Positions 25,790 to 35,021 are shown, counted from the stretch's first letter. The stretch: 64,000 nt of DNA from DATAEG01 sp963703085 (GCA_963703085.1 OY969789.1:124001-188000), one strand, 5' to 3'. The notes: generated by a model from the letters alone, not told the origin. A program made the numbers and translations.

Positions 25790-27420
25790 CCGCACTCGAC
25801 TCGGCCGGCGGCGTCAGCGTCTCGCTCAGTTACCCGGACGGCGCCGATCATGTCGGCGCACTGCGGGAGCTCGTCGCCGCGCAGGTCGCCAGCAAGATGA
25901 CCGCTCAGGACCCCACCCTGTGGGGACCGGACGCGCAGTCCGAATCGGCCATTCGGTTGTCCTGGGTCGGTCTGGCCGACTCGTCGCGGCCCCTGGTCGG
26001 TGAGATCGAGACACTGCGCGGTGAGCTCGCCGCCGAGGGTGTGGATCACGTGGTGCTGGCCGGGATGGGCGGCAGCTCGCTCGCGCCGGAGGTCATCACC
26101 GCGACAGCGGGTGTCGCGCTGGTCACCCTGGACACCACCGATCCCGGCCAGGTCGCGGCAGCTCTCGCAGAGAAGCTCGACCGCACGGTGCTCGTCGTGT
26201 CGAGCAAGTCCGGTGGCACGGTGGAGACCGACTCGCATCGCCGCACGTACGTCAAGGCCTTCGCCGATGCCGGGATCGACCCGACGCAACGCATCGTGGT
26301 GGTCACCGATCCCGGCTCGCCACTGGCCGATCTGGCCGAGAAGGAGGGCTACCGGAAGACCTTCCTGGCCGACCCCAACGTCGGCGGCCGGTACAGCGCG
26401 CTGACCGCCTTCGGTCTGGTGCCCGCAGGGCTTGCCGGAGTGGACATCGGTGCCCTGCTGGACGAGGCAGCCGCGGTCGCCCCCGGGCTGACCGCGGACG
26501 AGGACACCAACCCGGCGCTGCAACTAGGCGCGCTGCTCGGGCTCGCGCACAACGCCGGTTCGGAGAAGATCGTGCTGGCCGACACCGGATCGGGCATCGC
26601 CGGGTTCGGCGACTGGGCCGAGCAACTCATCGCCGAGTCCACCGGCAAGCAGGGCAAGGGCCTGTTGCCCGTCGTGGTCGAGGGCGTCGGTGCGCCCGGA
26701 TTCCGCGACGCCCAGGCAGACGCCGTGCAGGTGGTCCTCGGTCCGGAGCCGGAGGGTGACCCATCCCGGGCCGCCACCCCGTTCGGCGCCGGCGTACAAG
26801 GTCCGCTCGGCGCGCAGTTCCTGCTCTGGGAGTACGCGATCGCCATCGCCGGGCGGATCATCGGCATCAACCCGTTCGACCAGCCGAATGTCGAAGCGGC
26901 AAAGGCGCAGGCCCGGCAACTGCTGGACCAGGGTAGCTCTGACGAACCGGAGCCGACCCTGGTCGACGGTGCCATCGAGGTGCGCGGTACCGGCGTGGAG
27001 CTGGCCGCCTGCACAACGGTCGGGGACGCCATCCGAGCGCTGTTCGCGGCCGTTCCCGACCGTGGCTACATCTCGATCCAGGCGTACCTCGATCGGCTGG
27101 CTAATGCCTCGGCCAGCGACCTGCGCCCGGCCGTGGCCACCGACTCAGGCCGGCAGACCACCTTCGGCTGGGGCCCGCGGTTCCTGCATTCCACCGGGCA
27201 GTACCACAAGGGGGGCCATCCCAACGGAGGGTTCTTGCAGATCACCGCAGTCAGCGAGACTGATCTCGAGATCCCCGATCGCCCGTACTCCTTCGCCGTG
27301 CTGCAACAGGCCCAGGCGGCCGGTGACGCGGCCGTGCTGAGCCAAGCCGGCCGGCCGGTCCTGCGGCTGCATCTCACCGATCGCGAGAGCGGCATCGGAC
27401 AGCTGCTCCAGGCGTTGTGA
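25786..27420 (+). CDS. pgi: Glucose-6-phosphate isomerase
   Basis: A 544-residue sugar isomerase with two SIS-like domains. Phosphate-binding blocks are VLAGMGGSSLAPEVI and VSSKSGGTVETDSH; further active-site regions are GINPFDQPNVEAAK and TGQYHKGGHPNGGFLQ. It interconverts glucose-6-P and fructose-6-P. Translation starts at GTG, overlapping tal by 4 bases. Being inside the pentose-phosphate operon, it can return fructose-6-P made by Tkt/Tal to the Zwf step, so the operon encodes a cycle rather than only a shunt. Mycobacteria, as I recall, keep pgi elsewhere. Confidence 0.95.
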   Translation: MTALDSAGGVSVSLSYPDGADHVGALRELVAAQVASKMTAQDPTLWGPDAQSESAIRLSWVGLADSSRPLVGEIETLRGELAAEGVDHVVLAGMGGSSLAPEVITATAGVALVTLDTTDPGQVAAALAEKLDRTVLVVSSKSGGTVETDSHRRTYVKAFADAGIDPTQRIVVVTDPGSPLADLAEKEGYRKTFLADPNVGGRYSALTAFGLVPAGLAGVDIGALLDEAAAVAPGLTADEDTNPALQLGALLGLAHNAGSEKIVLADTGSGIAGFGDWAEQLIAESTGKQGKGLLPVVVEGVGAPGFRDAQADAVQVVLGPEPEGDPSRAATPFGAGVQGPLGAQFLLWEYAIAIAGRIIGINPFDQPNVEAAKAQARQLLDQGSSDEPEPTLVDGAIEVRGTGVELAACTTVGDAIRALFAAVPDRGYISIQAYLDRLANASASDLRPAVATDSGRQTTFGWGPRFLHSTGQYHKGGHPNGGFLQITAVSETDLEIPDRPYSFAVLQQAQAAGDAAVLSQAGRPVLRLHLTDRESGIGQLLQAL

Positions 27421-27471
27421 CGAGAACACCAGCCCGGCATCACCGGGGCTCGAGAAGGGACCAGGACACCG

Positions 27472-29169
27472 ATGTCGACGCCGGACACTGAGCTAACAGA
27501 GCAGCAGGACGGGCTAACCGAGCGGCAGGACGGGCGCACCGAGCAGCACGACGGCCGGGTCGGCGGCAGCCAGCAGACGGCTCGGCACGCGGGGTTGCCC
27601 AGCGGTCAGCCGACAACCGCGCGCAGTGGTCCGCTCGATGTCGCGACGATCAAGGCCAATCCCTTGCGCGACGCGGCCGACCGCAGGTTGCCGCGGGTCC
27701 CGGAGCCGTGTGCGCTGGTCGTGTTCGGGGTGACCGGCGACCTGGCCCGCAAGAAATTGTTGCCGGCGATCTACGACCTGGCCAACCGCGGCCTACTGCC
27801 GACGGACTTCGTGCTGCTCGGCTTCGCCCGCCGCGACTGGGGGGACGGCGACTTCGAGGACCTGGCGAAGAAGTCGGCGAAGGAGCACGCCCGCACGGCG
27901 TGGAGCGAAGAGGTCTGGAACCGACTGTCCGGCAACGTCAAGTTCGTCCCGGGATCCTTCGACGACGATGCCGCTTTCGACGAATTGGCCACGGCGCTGG
28001 ACGACCTGTGCCACACCCACGGCATCCGGGGCAACGCCGCGTTCTACCTGTCCATCCCCCCGGCGATGTTCCCCACCGTGCTGGACCAGATGAAGCGCAC
28101 CGGGATGGCCGACAACGAGAAGGCCGGCGGCTGGCGCCGGGTGGTCGTGGAGAAGCCGTTCGGCAGCGATCTGAAAAGTGCGCTGGAACTCAACGCATTG
28201 GTCGACTCGGTCTTCACCGCGCAGGACGTGTTCCGTATCGACCACTACCTGGGCAAGGAAACCGTCCAGAACATCATGGCGTTGCGCTTCGCCAACCAGC
28301 TGTTCGAGCCGGTCTGGAACGCCCATTACGTGGACTCGGTGCAGATAACCATGGCCGAGGACGTCGGCATCGGCGGGCGGGCCACCTTCTACGACGCCAC
28401 CGGTGCAGCGCGTGACGTGTTGCAGAACCATCTCCTGCAGTTGCTGGCGCTGACCGCCATGGAGGAGCCGGTCGAGTTCTCCGCGGAAGCGATCCGCACC
28501 GAGAAGACCAAGGTGCTGCGCGCGATCACGGTTCCCGACGACATCGAGAACTACGCGATCCGTGGCCAGTACGACCAGGGCTGGCTGGCCGGCTCCCGGG
28601 TCGCGGCCTATCGCGCCGAAGAGGGCATCCCGCCCGACTCGAAGACCGAGACGTTCGCCGCGGTGAAGCTCGGGGTGGAGACGCGGCGCTGGGCCGGGGT
28701 GCCCTTCTATATGCGTACGGGCAAACGGCTGCCGCGCCGGGTGACTGAGATTGCGGTGCTCTTCGCGAAGGCGCCGCACCTGCCTTTCAACGCGACCGAC
28801 ACCGAGGAACTCGGCCATAACCAGCTGGTGATCCGGGTGCAGCCGGACGAGGGCGTCACGCTGAAATTCGGCTCCAAGGTGCCCGGCAGTGCGATGGAGG
28901 TCCGCGATGTTGCGATGGACTTCCTCTACGGCGAAGCGTTCACCGAATCCTCCCCCGAAGCCTACGAACGGCTCATCCTGGATGTGCTGCTCGGCGACGC
29001 GACGCTGTTCCCGCGCAATGAGGAGGTGGAGGCCTCCTGGCGGGTGATCGACCCGCTCGAGGCGCATTGGGCCGGTAAGCCGGCGCACCTGTACCGAGCC
29101 GGGGAATGGGGACCGAAGGCCGCCGACGAGATGCTGGCCCGCGACGGCCGGCAATGGCGCAGGCCATGA
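27472..29169 (+). CDS. zwf: Glucose-6-phosphate dehydrogenase with a repeat-bearing N-terminal extension
   Basis: A 565-residue enzyme. The coenzyme loop is VVFGVTGDLARKKLLPAIYDL and the catalytic motif is RIDHYLGKETVQN, with EKPFG before it. It oxidises glucose-6-P to 6-phosphogluconolactone. The conserved part begins near residue 62 (NPLRDAADRRLP). The preceding 60 residues are hydrophilic and contain three degenerate heptapeptides, LTEQQDG, LTERQDG and RTEQHDG. The ATG start has GAGAAGGGA upstream and no better in-frame start is visible downstream. The gene follows pgi by 51 bases, a gap with a weak hairpin (27431-27450). OpcA, its usual activator, is encoded next. Confidence 0.95.
   Translation: MSTPDTELTEQQDGLTERQDGRTEQHDGRVGGSQQTARHAGLPSGQPTTARSGPLDVATIKANPLRDAADRRLPRVPEPCALVVFGVTGDLARKKLLPAIYDLANRGLLPTDFVLLGFARRDWGDGDFEDLAKKSAKEHARTAWSEEVWNRLSGNVKFVPGSFDDDAAFDELATALDDLCHTHGIRGNAAFYLSIPPAMFPTVLDQMKRTGMADNEKAGGWRRVVVEKPFGSDLKSALELNALVDSVFTAQDVFRIDHYLGKETVQNIMALRFANQLFEPVWNAHYVDSVQITMAEDVGIGGRATFYDATGAARDVLQNHLLQLLALTAMEEPVEFSAEAIRTEKTKVLRAITVPDDIENYAIRGQYDQGWLAGSRVAAYRAEEGIPPDSKTETFAAVKLGVETRRWAGVPFYMRTGKRLPRRVTEIAVLFAKAPHLPFNATDTEELGHNQLVIRVQPDEGVTLKFGSKVPGSAMEVRDVAMDFLYGEAFTESSPEAYERLILDVLLGDATLFPRNEEVEASWRVIDPLEAHWAGKPAHLYRAGEWGPKAADEMLARDGRQWRRP
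27493..27555 (+). repeat. Three tandem 21-base repeats within zwf
   Basis: Three in-frame 21-base units start at 27493, 27514 and 27535 and encode LTEQQDG, LTERQDG and RTEQHDG. Units 1 and 2 differ at only two bases; unit 3 is more diverged. They form part of the N-terminal extension of Zwf and look like a recent local duplication. Confidence 0.75.
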
Positions 29170-29209
29170 CGCACGACGAGCGGCTACAACAACTTCGTGG
29201 GGTGAATCG

Positions 29210-30214
29210 ATGACGACGCTGTGGGACACGACCGGATCGGCCGTGGTGTCCGCGCTGGCCGCCGAACGCCGGACCGGCGGCGCGGTGACCAGCGGCCTGG
29301 CCCTCACCCTGGTCGTCGTGGTCGACGAGACCGACGTGGGGGAAGCGGAATCGGCCGCCACCCTGGCCGCGAGCAAGCATCCGATGCGCATGCTGCTGGT
29401 GATCCGCCGCCAGATCGACGCGCCGGTTCCCCGCCTCGACGCGGAGGTCCTCATCGGCGGTCGGCTCGGCCCGGGCGAGGCCATCGAGATGCGGATGTAC
29501 GGCCGGCTGGCGCTGCACGCCGAGTCGGTCACCCTGCCGTTGCTCGCCCCGGACGCCCCGGTGGTCACCTGGTGGCACGGCGCGCCACCGGATCGCATCT
29601 CGCACGACCCGCTCGGTGTCTTCGCCGAACGCCGGATCACCGATGCGGTGCGCTCACCCGATCGCATCGCCGCGCTGCGCCAGCGGGCCGTTGACTACGC
29701 ACCCGGCGACACCGACCTGGCCTGGACCCGCGCCACGCCGTGGCGGGCCACCCTCGCCTCCGCGTTCGACACGGTGCTGACCCCGGCGGTCCGGGCCAGC
29801 GTCTTCGGCGACCAGAGCGACCCGACCGCCCTGCTGCTGGCCGGCTGGCTCTCCTCGCGCCTCGGGTTCTACGTGCCGGTGGAGCAACGCCCCGGCGATG
29901 GAGTGGTGAGCGTCGAGGTGGGGTTTCAGGACCACTCCACGTTCCAGGCCCTCCGAGACGGTGCGCGGATGGTGTTGCGCCGGCCCGACCAGCCGGACAG
30001 CATCTCCCCCTTCCCGGAACGCGGGCTCGGTGAGTTGCTGGCCGAGGAACTGCGCAGGCTGGACGCGGATCAGACCTACGGCTCGGCGCTCGGCGCGGTG
30101 AACGGTCTCGAGGGCTTGAACGACCGGGCCAGCAAGCGAGTGCACATCTGGAACGACCCGGCGCTGTCCTCGGACGACAACGACGACGCGGCACCCACCG
30201 GGACGACGGGGTGA
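29210..30214 (+). CDS. opcA: Glucose-6-phosphate dehydrogenase assembly/activator protein OpcA
   Basis: A 334-residue OpcA. The family blocks are MTTLWDTTGSAVVSALAAER at the start, VVVVDETD, MRMLLVIRR and the strongly conserved VTWWHGAPPDRISHDPLG. OpcA binds Zwf and promotes its oligomerisation or activity. The gene is 40 bases after zwf and overlaps pgl by 4 bases. The C-terminal 20 residues are acidic and Thr-rich (SSDDNDDAAPT), a variable tail. Confidence 0.95.
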   Translation: MTTLWDTTGSAVVSALAAERRTGGAVTSGLALTLVVVVDETDVGEAESAATLAASKHPMRMLLVIRRQIDAPVPRLDAEVLIGGRLGPGEAIEMRMYGRLALHAESVTLPLLAPDAPVVTWWHGAPPDRISHDPLGVFAERRITDAVRSPDRIAALRQRAVDYAPGDTDLAWTRATPWRATLASAFDTVLTPAVRASVFGDQSDPTALLLAGWLSSRLGFYVPVEQRPGDGVVSVEVGFQDHSTFQALRDGARMVLRRPDQPDSISPFPERGLGELLAEELRRLDADQTYGSALGAVNGLEGLNDRASKRVHIWNDPALSSDDNDDAAPTGTTG

Positions 30215-31017
30215 CTGCGACCGGAGCCGCGCCGGAGGTCCGCGTCGCAGCCGGCGCGGACGAACTAGCCGGGCAGGTGGCCGCGCGCACCATCGCCGCG
30301 CTGAGCCGGGCGCAACGCGATCATGGCGTCGCGTCGATCGCGCTGACCGGCGGCGGCATCCTCGAGGCGGTATTGGCGGCAATCGCCACCGCCGCACCGG
30401 ACGCTCCGGTCGACTGGGCTCAGGTTGACGTGTTCTGGGGCGATGAGCGATTCGTGGCCGCCGACTCGCCGGAGCGCAACGACGTGCCGGCGCGGCGATT
30501 GCTGCTGGACAAGGTGCCGGTCGACCCGCACCGGATTCACCCGATGCCGGCCGCCGGGGCGGAGTTCGGCGACGACGTAGCGGCGGCGGTCCACTCGTAC
30601 GCGCAGGTACTGGCCGGCGCGGCGGCCCGCGATCGCGCCGCGGACGACGTCGGCACGGTGCCGCATTTCGACGTGGTGCTGCTCGGCGTCGGGCCCGAGG
30701 GGCACTGCTGCTCGCTGTTTCCTGAACAACCGGGCGTCTACGAGACCGAGGCCAGTGTCATCGCGGTGCACAACTCGCCGAAGCCGCCGCCGACGCGGCT
30801 GTCGCTGACCTTTCCTGCGCTGGACGAGGCCAAGGAAATCTGGTTCGTCGTCTCCGGAGACAGCAAGGCCGAGGCGGTGCGGATGGCGCTGAGTGGGGCA
30901 GGCCGGGTGCAGGTGCCGGCGGCCGGTCCGCGCGGGCGATCCCGCACGTTGTGGCTGGTGGACGAAGCAGCCGCCGCGAAACTTCCGGCGGCGATACGCC
31001 AGCCGTCCAGCTCCTGA
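30211..31017 (+). CDS. pgl: 6-phosphogluconolactonase
   Basis: A 268-residue lactonase of the NagB-like fold. DVFWGDERFV, PERNDVPARRLLLD and LGVGPEGHCCSLFPEQPGV are the active-site blocks; the last is usually GPDGHVASLFP, so two cysteines replace the Val-Ala pair. It hydrolyses 6-phosphogluconolactone after Zwf. The GTG overlaps the opcA stop by 4 bases. It is the last gene of the operon and ends 7 bases from the convergent rbpA, with no room for a separate terminator. Confidence 0.94.
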   Translation: MTATGAAPEVRVAAGADELAGQVAARTIAALSRAQRDHGVASIALTGGGILEAVLAAIATAAPDAPVDWAQVDVFWGDERFVAADSPERNDVPARRLLLDKVPVDPHRIHPMPAAGAEFGDDVAAAVHSYAQVLAGAAARDRAADDVGTVPHFDVVLLGVGPEGHCCSLFPEQPGVYETEASVIAVHNSPKPPPTRLSLTFPALDEAKEIWFVVSGDSKAEAVRMALSGAGRVQVPAAGPRGRSRTLWLVDEAAAAKLPAAIRQPSSS

Positions 31018-31024
31018 GCGGAAC

Positions 31025-31369
31025 TCAGGACTCGCCGCGGCGCTGGCGCAGCTTCAGCAGCGCCTCTTCGAGGATGGCCTCCCCATCGGCGTCGCTGCGG
31101 CGCTCCTTCACATAAGCAAGGTGCGTCTTGTACGGCTCGTTGCGCGGCGCGTCCGGCGGCGTGGTCTCCTGCCGGCCGGCCGGGAACCCGCACCGCGGAC
31201 AATCCCAGGTGTCCGGCAGGACAGCGTCCATCGAGAATGCCGGACGCACCTCATGGCCGTTGGCACAGAAGAATGACACCCGCTGCCTCGGGGCGGACTC
31301 ACCGCGTTCCTTCTCGCCCATCGGACCGGCACCTACCCGGCTGCCGCGGATTGCGCTACCACCTGCCAC
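31025..31369 (-). CDS. rbpA: RNA polymerase-binding protein RbpA
   Basis: A 114-residue actinobacterial RbpA. The zinc-ribbon-like core has Cys in FFCANGHEVRPAFS and WDCPRCGFPAG, followed by the basic linker and the sigma-interacting helix KTHLAYVKERRSDADGEAILEEALLKLRQRR. RbpA binds RNA polymerase and the principal sigma factor and stabilises open complexes. The GTG start at 31369 gives MAGGSAIRGSRVG, the usual start region. It lies 33 bases downstream of secG. Confidence 0.96.
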   Translation of the reverse strand: MAGGSAIRGSRVGAGPMGEKERGESAPRQRVSFFCANGHEVRPAFSMDAVLPDTWDCPRCGFPAGRQETTPPDAPRNEPYKTHLAYVKERRSDADGEAILEEALLKLRQRRGES

Positions 31370-31402
31370 GTTGACGCTCCCTCAAACCCCGTTGAGCCCG
31401 GT

Positions 31403-31639
31403 TCAGCTGCCGTTCCGATAAAGCACACCAAGTCCGAGCACGCACACCGACCAGACCACACCGGCGACGATGGTGATGCGGTCGAGGTTTCGCTCGACGA
31501 CCGACGAGCCGGACAGGCTCGAGTAGAACGAACCACCGAACATCGACGAGAGGCCGCCGCCCTTGCCGCGGTGCAGCAGCACGAGCACGACCAACGCGAG
31601 GCTGGCAATGATCAAGAGAACGGACAACGCGAAGATCAT
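31403..31639 (-). CDS. secG: Preprotein translocase subunit SecG
   Basis: A 78-residue protein with two membrane segments: residues 2-22 (IFALSVLLIIASLALVVLVLL) and the C-terminal ITIVAGVVWSVCVLGLGVLY. Between them is the conserved HRGKGGGLSSMFGGSFYSSLSGSS loop typical of SecG. It assists SecYE in protein export. The ATG at 31639 is chosen because it starts the first membrane helix; longer readings add unrelated sequence. It lies between tpiA and rbpA, as in other actinomycetes. Confidence 0.95.
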   Translation of the reverse strand: MIFALSVLLIIASLALVVLVLLHRGKGGGLSSMFGGSFYSSLSGSSVVERNLDRITIVAGVVWSVCVLGLGVLYRNGS

Positions 31640-31718
31640 CGGTGGCGCACTCCTGGTCAGATTCGCCGGTCGCTGGGTGTGCTTCGCCGTCCAGGATACC
31701 GAACGACGCGCCGCCTCA

Positions 31719-32507
31719 TCACGACCTGCCGGGCGGGGCGGCCGCTCGGCAGATCGCCGCGAACCCCTCGGCGTCAAGACTCGCACCGCCGACCAGAGCG
31801 CCGTCGACATCCGGCTGGGCCAGGATCTCTGCTGCGTTGTCCGACTTGACCGATCCGCCGTAGAGGAACCGGACAGAACGGGCAACGTCCGGACCGTGCG
31901 TGGTGGCGATCTCGGCGCGCAGGGCCGCGCACACCTCCTGGGCATCGGCCGGCGTGGCGACCTCGCCGGTTCCGATCGCCCAGACCGGTTCGTAGGCGAT
32001 GACCAGCTGGCCGACCTGCTCCGCATTCATCTCGGCCAGCGCACCACTGAGCTGATCCACGCAGTGCGGCACCTGGCGACCTTCGTTGCGCACCGGCAAC
32101 TGCTCCCCCACGCAGACGATGGGCACCAGCCCGGCGGCGAGCGCGGCCCGCGCCTTGGCGTTCACGGTCGCGTCGTCCTCGCCGTGGTGCTGCCGCCGTT
32201 CGGAGTGCCCGACGACCACGAACGACGCTCCCAGGGCGGTCAGCATGGCAGCACTGATGTCGCCGGTGTAGGCGCCGGCCGGATGCTCGGACACATCCTG
32301 CGCGCCGTACCGCAGCGCCAGCCGTTCGCCGTCCACCAGCGTCTGCACGCTGCGCAGGTCGACGAACGGCGGCAACACCACCACGTCGACCGTGGCGAGC
32401 AACTCGGGTTTGAGGCTGTACGCGATCTTCTGGGTGAGCGCGATCGCCTCGAGGTGGGTGAGGTTCATCTTCCAGTTGCCCGCGATCAGCGGAGTGCGCT
32501 CTTTCAT
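31719..32507 (-). CDS. tpiA: Triosephosphate isomerase
   Basis: A 262-residue TIM barrel. Catalytic residues are the Lys in AGNWKMNLTH, His in VVGHSERRQHHGE and Glu in AYEPVWAIGTG; the phosphate-binding loop YGGSVKSDNA and GALVGGASLD are present. It interconverts dihydroxyacetone-P and glyceraldehyde-3-P. The ATG start (MKERTPLIAGNWK) is standard. It follows pgk by 92 bases. Confidence 0.97.
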   Translation of the reverse strand: MKERTPLIAGNWKMNLTHLEAIALTQKIAYSLKPELLATVDVVVLPPFVDLRSVQTLVDGERLALRYGAQDVSEHPAGAYTGDISAAMLTALGASFVVVGHSERRQHHGEDDATVNAKARAALAAGLVPIVCVGEQLPVRNEGRQVPHCVDQLSGALAEMNAEQVGQLVIAYEPVWAIGTGEVATPADAQEVCAALRAEIATTHGPDVARSVRFLYGGSVKSDNAAEILAQPDVDGALVGGASLDAEGFAAICRAAAPPGRS

Positions 32508-32599
32508 GTTCGCCCAGACGGTTGCTCGCGCCGGCGATCGCTCTTCGCGCGAGCGCTCATCGCGTGATCCTCAACTCGAAACACATTTCGCCCACCATG

Positions 32600-33823
32600 T
32601 CATGCACCCAACGCGTGGAGGCCGGGGAGGGGCTTGCCCTCGAGGAACTCGAGCGAGGCGCCGCCACCGGTGGAGATGTGCGTGAACGCATGGGCATCGA
32701 GCCCAAGGGTGCGCACCGCAGCGGCCGAATCGCCACCGCCGACCACGGTCAGCCCACCACCGGCGGCCACCGCCTCGGCCACCGCCTTGGTGCCGGCCGC
32801 GAACGGCGCCACTTCGAACACGCCCATCGGCCCGTTCCAGAAGACCGTGCCGGCGCCGGACAGATGTTCGGCGAAGGCGGCGACCGATGCCGGCCCGATG
32901 TCCAGACCCTTCTGCCCGGCCGGGATGGCGGCGGCATCGACGGTCTGCACGTCGGCATCGGCGTTCACCTCGGAAGCCACCACGATGTCGGTGGGCAGCA
33001 CGATCTTGTCCCCGGCATCGGCCAGCAGCCGCCGGCAGGTGTCGACCTGGTCTTGCTCGAGTAGCGAGTCGCCGACTTCGTGCCCCTGCGCAGCGAGGAA
33101 GGTGAAGCACATCCCGCCGCCGACGAGCAGCCGGTCCACCTTCGGCAACAGCGCCTCGATCACGCCGAGCTTGTCGCTCACCTTGCTGCCGCCGAGCACG
33201 ACGACGTACGGCCGGGCCGGTTCGCCGGTGAGCTGGCGCAGCACAGCCAACTCGTCGCGGACCAGATCACCGACGTAGTGCGGCAGCAGGTCGGCGACGT
33301 CGAACACGCTGGCGTGCTTGCGGTGCACCGCACCGAAGGCATCGTCGACGTATGCGCCACCCTCGTCCTCACCGCCGGTGAGCAACGCCAACGCCTGCGC
33401 GAACTGCCTGCGCTCGGCATCGACCTTGCTGGTCTCGCCCGGGTTGAACCGGACGTTCTCCAGCAGCAACAGCTCCCCGTCGGCCAACTCGTTGCTCAGC
33501 AACCGGGCGCTCTCGCCGACAGTGTCCAGGGCGAAGTCGACCGGGCGGCCCAGCAACTGGGCAAGCCGATCGGCGACCGGCCGGAGGGAGTACCGGTCAT
33601 CCGGTGCCCCCTTCGGCCGGCCGAGATGCGCGGCCACGATCACCCGGGCGCCGTGGTCGAGCAGCTTGGTGAGCACCGGCAATGCGGCGCGGATCCGCCC
33701 GTCGTCGGTGACCGTGCCGGCTCCGTCGAGCGGGACGTTCAGGTCACTGCGAACCAGCACCCGCCGACCGGTGACGCCGATCTTCAGCAGGTCGTCCAGG
33801 CAGCGCATCGAGGCACCACTCAT
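32600..33823 (-). CDS. pgk: Phosphoglycerate kinase
   Basis: A 407-residue phosphoglycerate kinase. N-domain substrate motifs RRVLVRSDLNVPLDG and AHLGRPKG and C-domain nucleotide motifs FWNGPMGVFE and VVGGGDSAAAVR are intact, ending with the GGGASLEFLEGKPLPGL block. It makes ATP from 1,3-bisphosphoglycerate. The ATG at 33823 (MSGASMRCLDDLL) lies 4 bases after gap; the internal ATG at 33808 is an alternative because most homologues start close to the RCLDDL segment. It is in the gap-pgk-tpiA-secG-rbpA order. Confidence 0.97.
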   Translation of the reverse strand: MSGASMRCLDDLLKIGVTGRRVLVRSDLNVPLDGAGTVTDDGRIRAALPVLTKLLDHGARVIVAAHLGRPKGAPDDRYSLRPVADRLAQLLGRPVDFALDTVGESARLLSNELADGELLLLENVRFNPGETSKVDAERRQFAQALALLTGGEDEGGAYVDDAFGAVHRKHASVFDVADLLPHYVGDLVRDELAVLRQLTGEPARPYVVVLGGSKVSDKLGVIEALLPKVDRLLVGGGMCFTFLAAQGHEVGDSLLEQDQVDTCRRLLADAGDKIVLPTDIVVASEVNADADVQTVDAAAIPAGQKGLDIGPASVAAFAEHLSGAGTVFWNGPMGVFEVAPFAAGTKAVAEAVAAGGGLTVVGGGDSAAAVRTLGLDAHAFTHISTGGGASLEFLEGKPLPGLHALGA

Positions 33824-33827
33824 CCGA

Positions 33828-34835
33828 TTACAGCGACGAGCCGACGAGCGTCGTGATGTCCACCAGTCGGTTCGAGTAGCCCCACTCGTTGTCGTACCAG
33901 CCGATCACCTTCACCTGTCGACCGATCACCTTGGTCAGACCCGAGTCGAAGATGCAGGACGCAGGATCGGTGACGATGTCGGTCGAGACGATCGGGTCGT
34001 CGGTGTAGGTCAGGTAGCCCTTGAGCGGAGCGGCGTCGGCGGCCGCGCGGTACGCGGCGTTGACCTCCTGGACCGTGGTCTCGCCGCCGAGGGTGACGGT
34101 CAGGTCGGTGGCCGACCCGGTCGGCACCGGGACTCGCAGCGCGTACCCGTCCAGCTTGCCTTCCAGTTCGGGCAGTACCAGGCCGATCGCCTTCGACGCA
34201 CCGGAGGAGGTCGGGACGATGTTGATGGCCGCAGCGCGGGCCCGGCGCAGATCCTTGTGCGGTGCGTCCTGCAGGTTCTGGTCCTGGGTGTACGCGTGGA
34301 TCGTCGTCATCAGGCCCTGCTCGATCCCGAACGCGTCGTTGAGCACCTTGGCCAGCGGCGCCAGGCAGTTCGTCGTGCACGACGCGTTGGAGATGATGGT
34401 GTGCGCCGCCGGGTCGTAGGCGTTGTCGTTGACGCCCATCACGATGGTGACGTCCTCGTTGCTCGCCGGCGCTGAGATGATGACCTTCTTCGCGCCGTTC
34501 TCGACATGGGCCCGCGCCTTGGTCGCGTCGGTGAAGAACCCGGTCGACTCGATGACGATGTCGGCGCCGAGGTCACCCCAGGGCAGCTTGCCCGGGTCGC
34601 GCTCGGCGAGCGCCTTGAACGTGGTCCCGTCGACGGTGATCTCGTCCTCGGTGGCGCTCACCTCACCCGGGTATCGGCCGAGGATGCTGTCGTACTTCAG
34701 CAGGTGGGCCAGCGTCTGGTTGTCGGTCAGGTCGTTGACGCCGACGATCTCCAGATCGGCGCCGGCCGCCTTGGCGGCCCGGAAGTAATTACGGCCGATA
34801 CGGCCGAAGCCATTGATGCCCACACGAACGGTCAC
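33828..34835 (-). CDS. gap: Glyceraldehyde-3-phosphate dehydrogenase (type I)
   Basis: A 335-residue GAPDH. The NAD loop is VGINGFGRIGRNYFRA, the catalytic cysteine is Cys153 in SNASCTTNCLAPL and the C-terminal GWYDNEWGYSNRLVD block is complete. It phosphorylates and oxidises glyceraldehyde-3-P using NAD. It heads the gap-pgk-tpiA-secG-rbpA series on the minus strand and is divergent from the phosphoribosyltransferase gene across 186 bases, which hold its promoter. Upstream GGAGC fits a ribosome-binding site. Confidence 0.97.
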   Translation of the reverse strand: MTVRVGINGFGRIGRNYFRAAKAAGADLEIVGVNDLTDNQTLAHLLKYDSILGRYPGEVSATEDEITVDGTTFKALAERDPGKLPWGDLGADIVIESTGFFTDATKARAHVENGAKKVIISAPASNEDVTIVMGVNDNAYDPAAHTIISNASCTTNCLAPLAKVLNDAFGIEQGLMTTIHAYTQDQNLQDAPHKDLRRARAAAINIVPTSSGASKAIGLVLPELEGKLDGYALRVPVPTGSATDLTVTLGGETTVQEVNAAYRAAADAAPLKGYLTYTDDPIVSTDIVTDPASCIFDSGLTKVIGRQVKVIGWYDNEWGYSNRLVDITTLVGSSL

Positions 34836-35021
34836 GGATCGAAGCTCCCATCAAGATCGAACTCAGCTGGACCGCCCACACTCGTTGGGGGCCGACCGCG
34901 CAAAGCCTATCGGTGCCACGGCCCGGCGCGAGCAGCGCGGTCCTGCAGCCCATCGGACAGCACCGCACAGTCGCGGGTGCGGGCTAGCCTGGCAGCCAGT
35001 CGCCGAGAGGGGTGACCCGCC

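Noticed and set aside
27421..27471. Intercistronic hairpin between pgi and zwf as a terminator
   Set aside because: The stem (27431-27437 with 27443-27450) is short with a bulge, and the downstream genes clearly continue the operon. Not strong enough to list.
27793..29667. 624-codon minus-strand frame opposite zwf and opcA
   Set aside because: Antisense shadow; the plus-strand genes are clearly identified and the frame has no family features.
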